Assembly: GCF_000743715.1 (NCBI RefSeq)
Contig: NZ_JQEY01000015.1
Span: 117 to 64,116 of the forward strand
Source of the DNA: Palleronia rufa
Lineage (GTDB): Bacteria > Pseudomonadota > Alphaproteobacteria > Rhodobacterales > Rhodobacteraceae
Direction: 5' to 3'
Length of the DNA: 64,000 nt
The number at the start of each line of letters is the position of its first letter. Within the stretch, counting starts at the first letter, position 1. A model generated the notes under the pieces. That model made no database searches. It had not been told where the DNA came from and saw only the letters and a program-made list of their open reading frames with translations. Below, one piece after another: positions 63,926-64,000 of this stretch. A program made the translations under genes and the position numbers.

Positions 63926-64000
63926 ATGGCCGGAATCGATGACCCCGAGGCGGGGAGAAAGCACGAAACCATCCCGGAAGAGCAGGGCATGGCAGAGGGT
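63926..64000 (+). CDS. dctQ: Start of a downstream TRAP gene, probably dctQ, cut by the window
   Basis: 25 codons (MAGIDDPEAGRKHETIPEEQ...) after GAGGTGAGGT; runs off the end. The small permease subunit normally follows dctP. The visible sequence is a hydrophilic N-terminus, so the identity rests on position. Confidence 0.5.
   Translation, partial: MAGIDDPEAGRKHETIPEEQGMAEG

Overview
The window looks like chromosome from a very GC-rich alphaproteobacterium of the Rhodobacteraceae/Roseobacter type. The evidence is gene content: an RACo-like corrinoid activator beside a stand-alone methyltetrahydrofolate-corrinoid methyltransferase, an IalB-family protein, a Hint-domain protein, a DctP-type TRAP transporter and many ATGA-coupled operons. 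I cannot name the genus.

Layout. 1-0.8 kb: right part of an IS630-family element whose transposase needs a -1 frameshift. 0.9-4.1 kb: PhzF-like, TerB/DUF533 and AidB-like genes, all on the minus strand. 4.5-18.7 kb: an apparently complete type II secretion locus split over both strands: gspG-H-I-C-D (minus), gspL-M-E-F (plus), gspN (minus), an LpoA-like lipoprotein with gspJ-K (plus), a 74-residue lipoprotein and a DUF4331 protein (minus), and a minimal prepilin peptidase gspO (plus). A tRNA-Gly follows. 19.5-24.8 kb: a minus-strand one-carbon/methionine operon (virulence-factor-family protein, MetF-like reductase, HAD phosphatase, methyl-THF-corrinoid methyltransferase, small protein, RACo-like activator), with two 19-bp operator-like palindromes before the last gene. 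25-31 kb: Ppx/GppA, DUF1428, a PQQ-type sugar dehydrogenase with a diheme cytochrome c, a 227-bp tandem duplication of the cytochrome 3' end, IalB and a methyltransferase. 31-41 kb: mostly housekeeping genes (tgt, lon, a nucleosidase, tRNA-Val, a DEAD-box helicase, OsmC, prfC) plus an NTF2-like gene broken by one stop codon. 41-46 kb: Hint protein, SDR, ABC ATPase, EEP lipoprotein and a 2-hydroxyacid dehydrogenase.

46-61.5 kb looks like a stress-related accessory block: DUF3618, YqjE and YqjD-type membrane proteins with a 22-residue membrane peptide, DUF808, then (after eno) a ThDP enzyme, an enolase-superfamily enzyme, an orphan Anabaena-sensory-rhodopsin-transducer homologue, and a six-gene operon joined by 4-nt overlaps: SDR, duplicated membrane protein with paired histidines, gluconate-dehydrogenase-subunit-3-like, GMC oxidoreductase, GH15 and another membrane protein. 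Several of these genes are preceded by sequences resembling EcfG (general stress sigma) promoters, GGAAC-N15-17-CGTT-like. I consider this block the best candidate for an undescribed system. The window ends with galactonate dehydratase (dgoD) divergent from a TRAP transporter (dctP, start of dctQ), probably for sugar-acid uptake.

All calls come from reading translations and motifs by eye; no database search was run.
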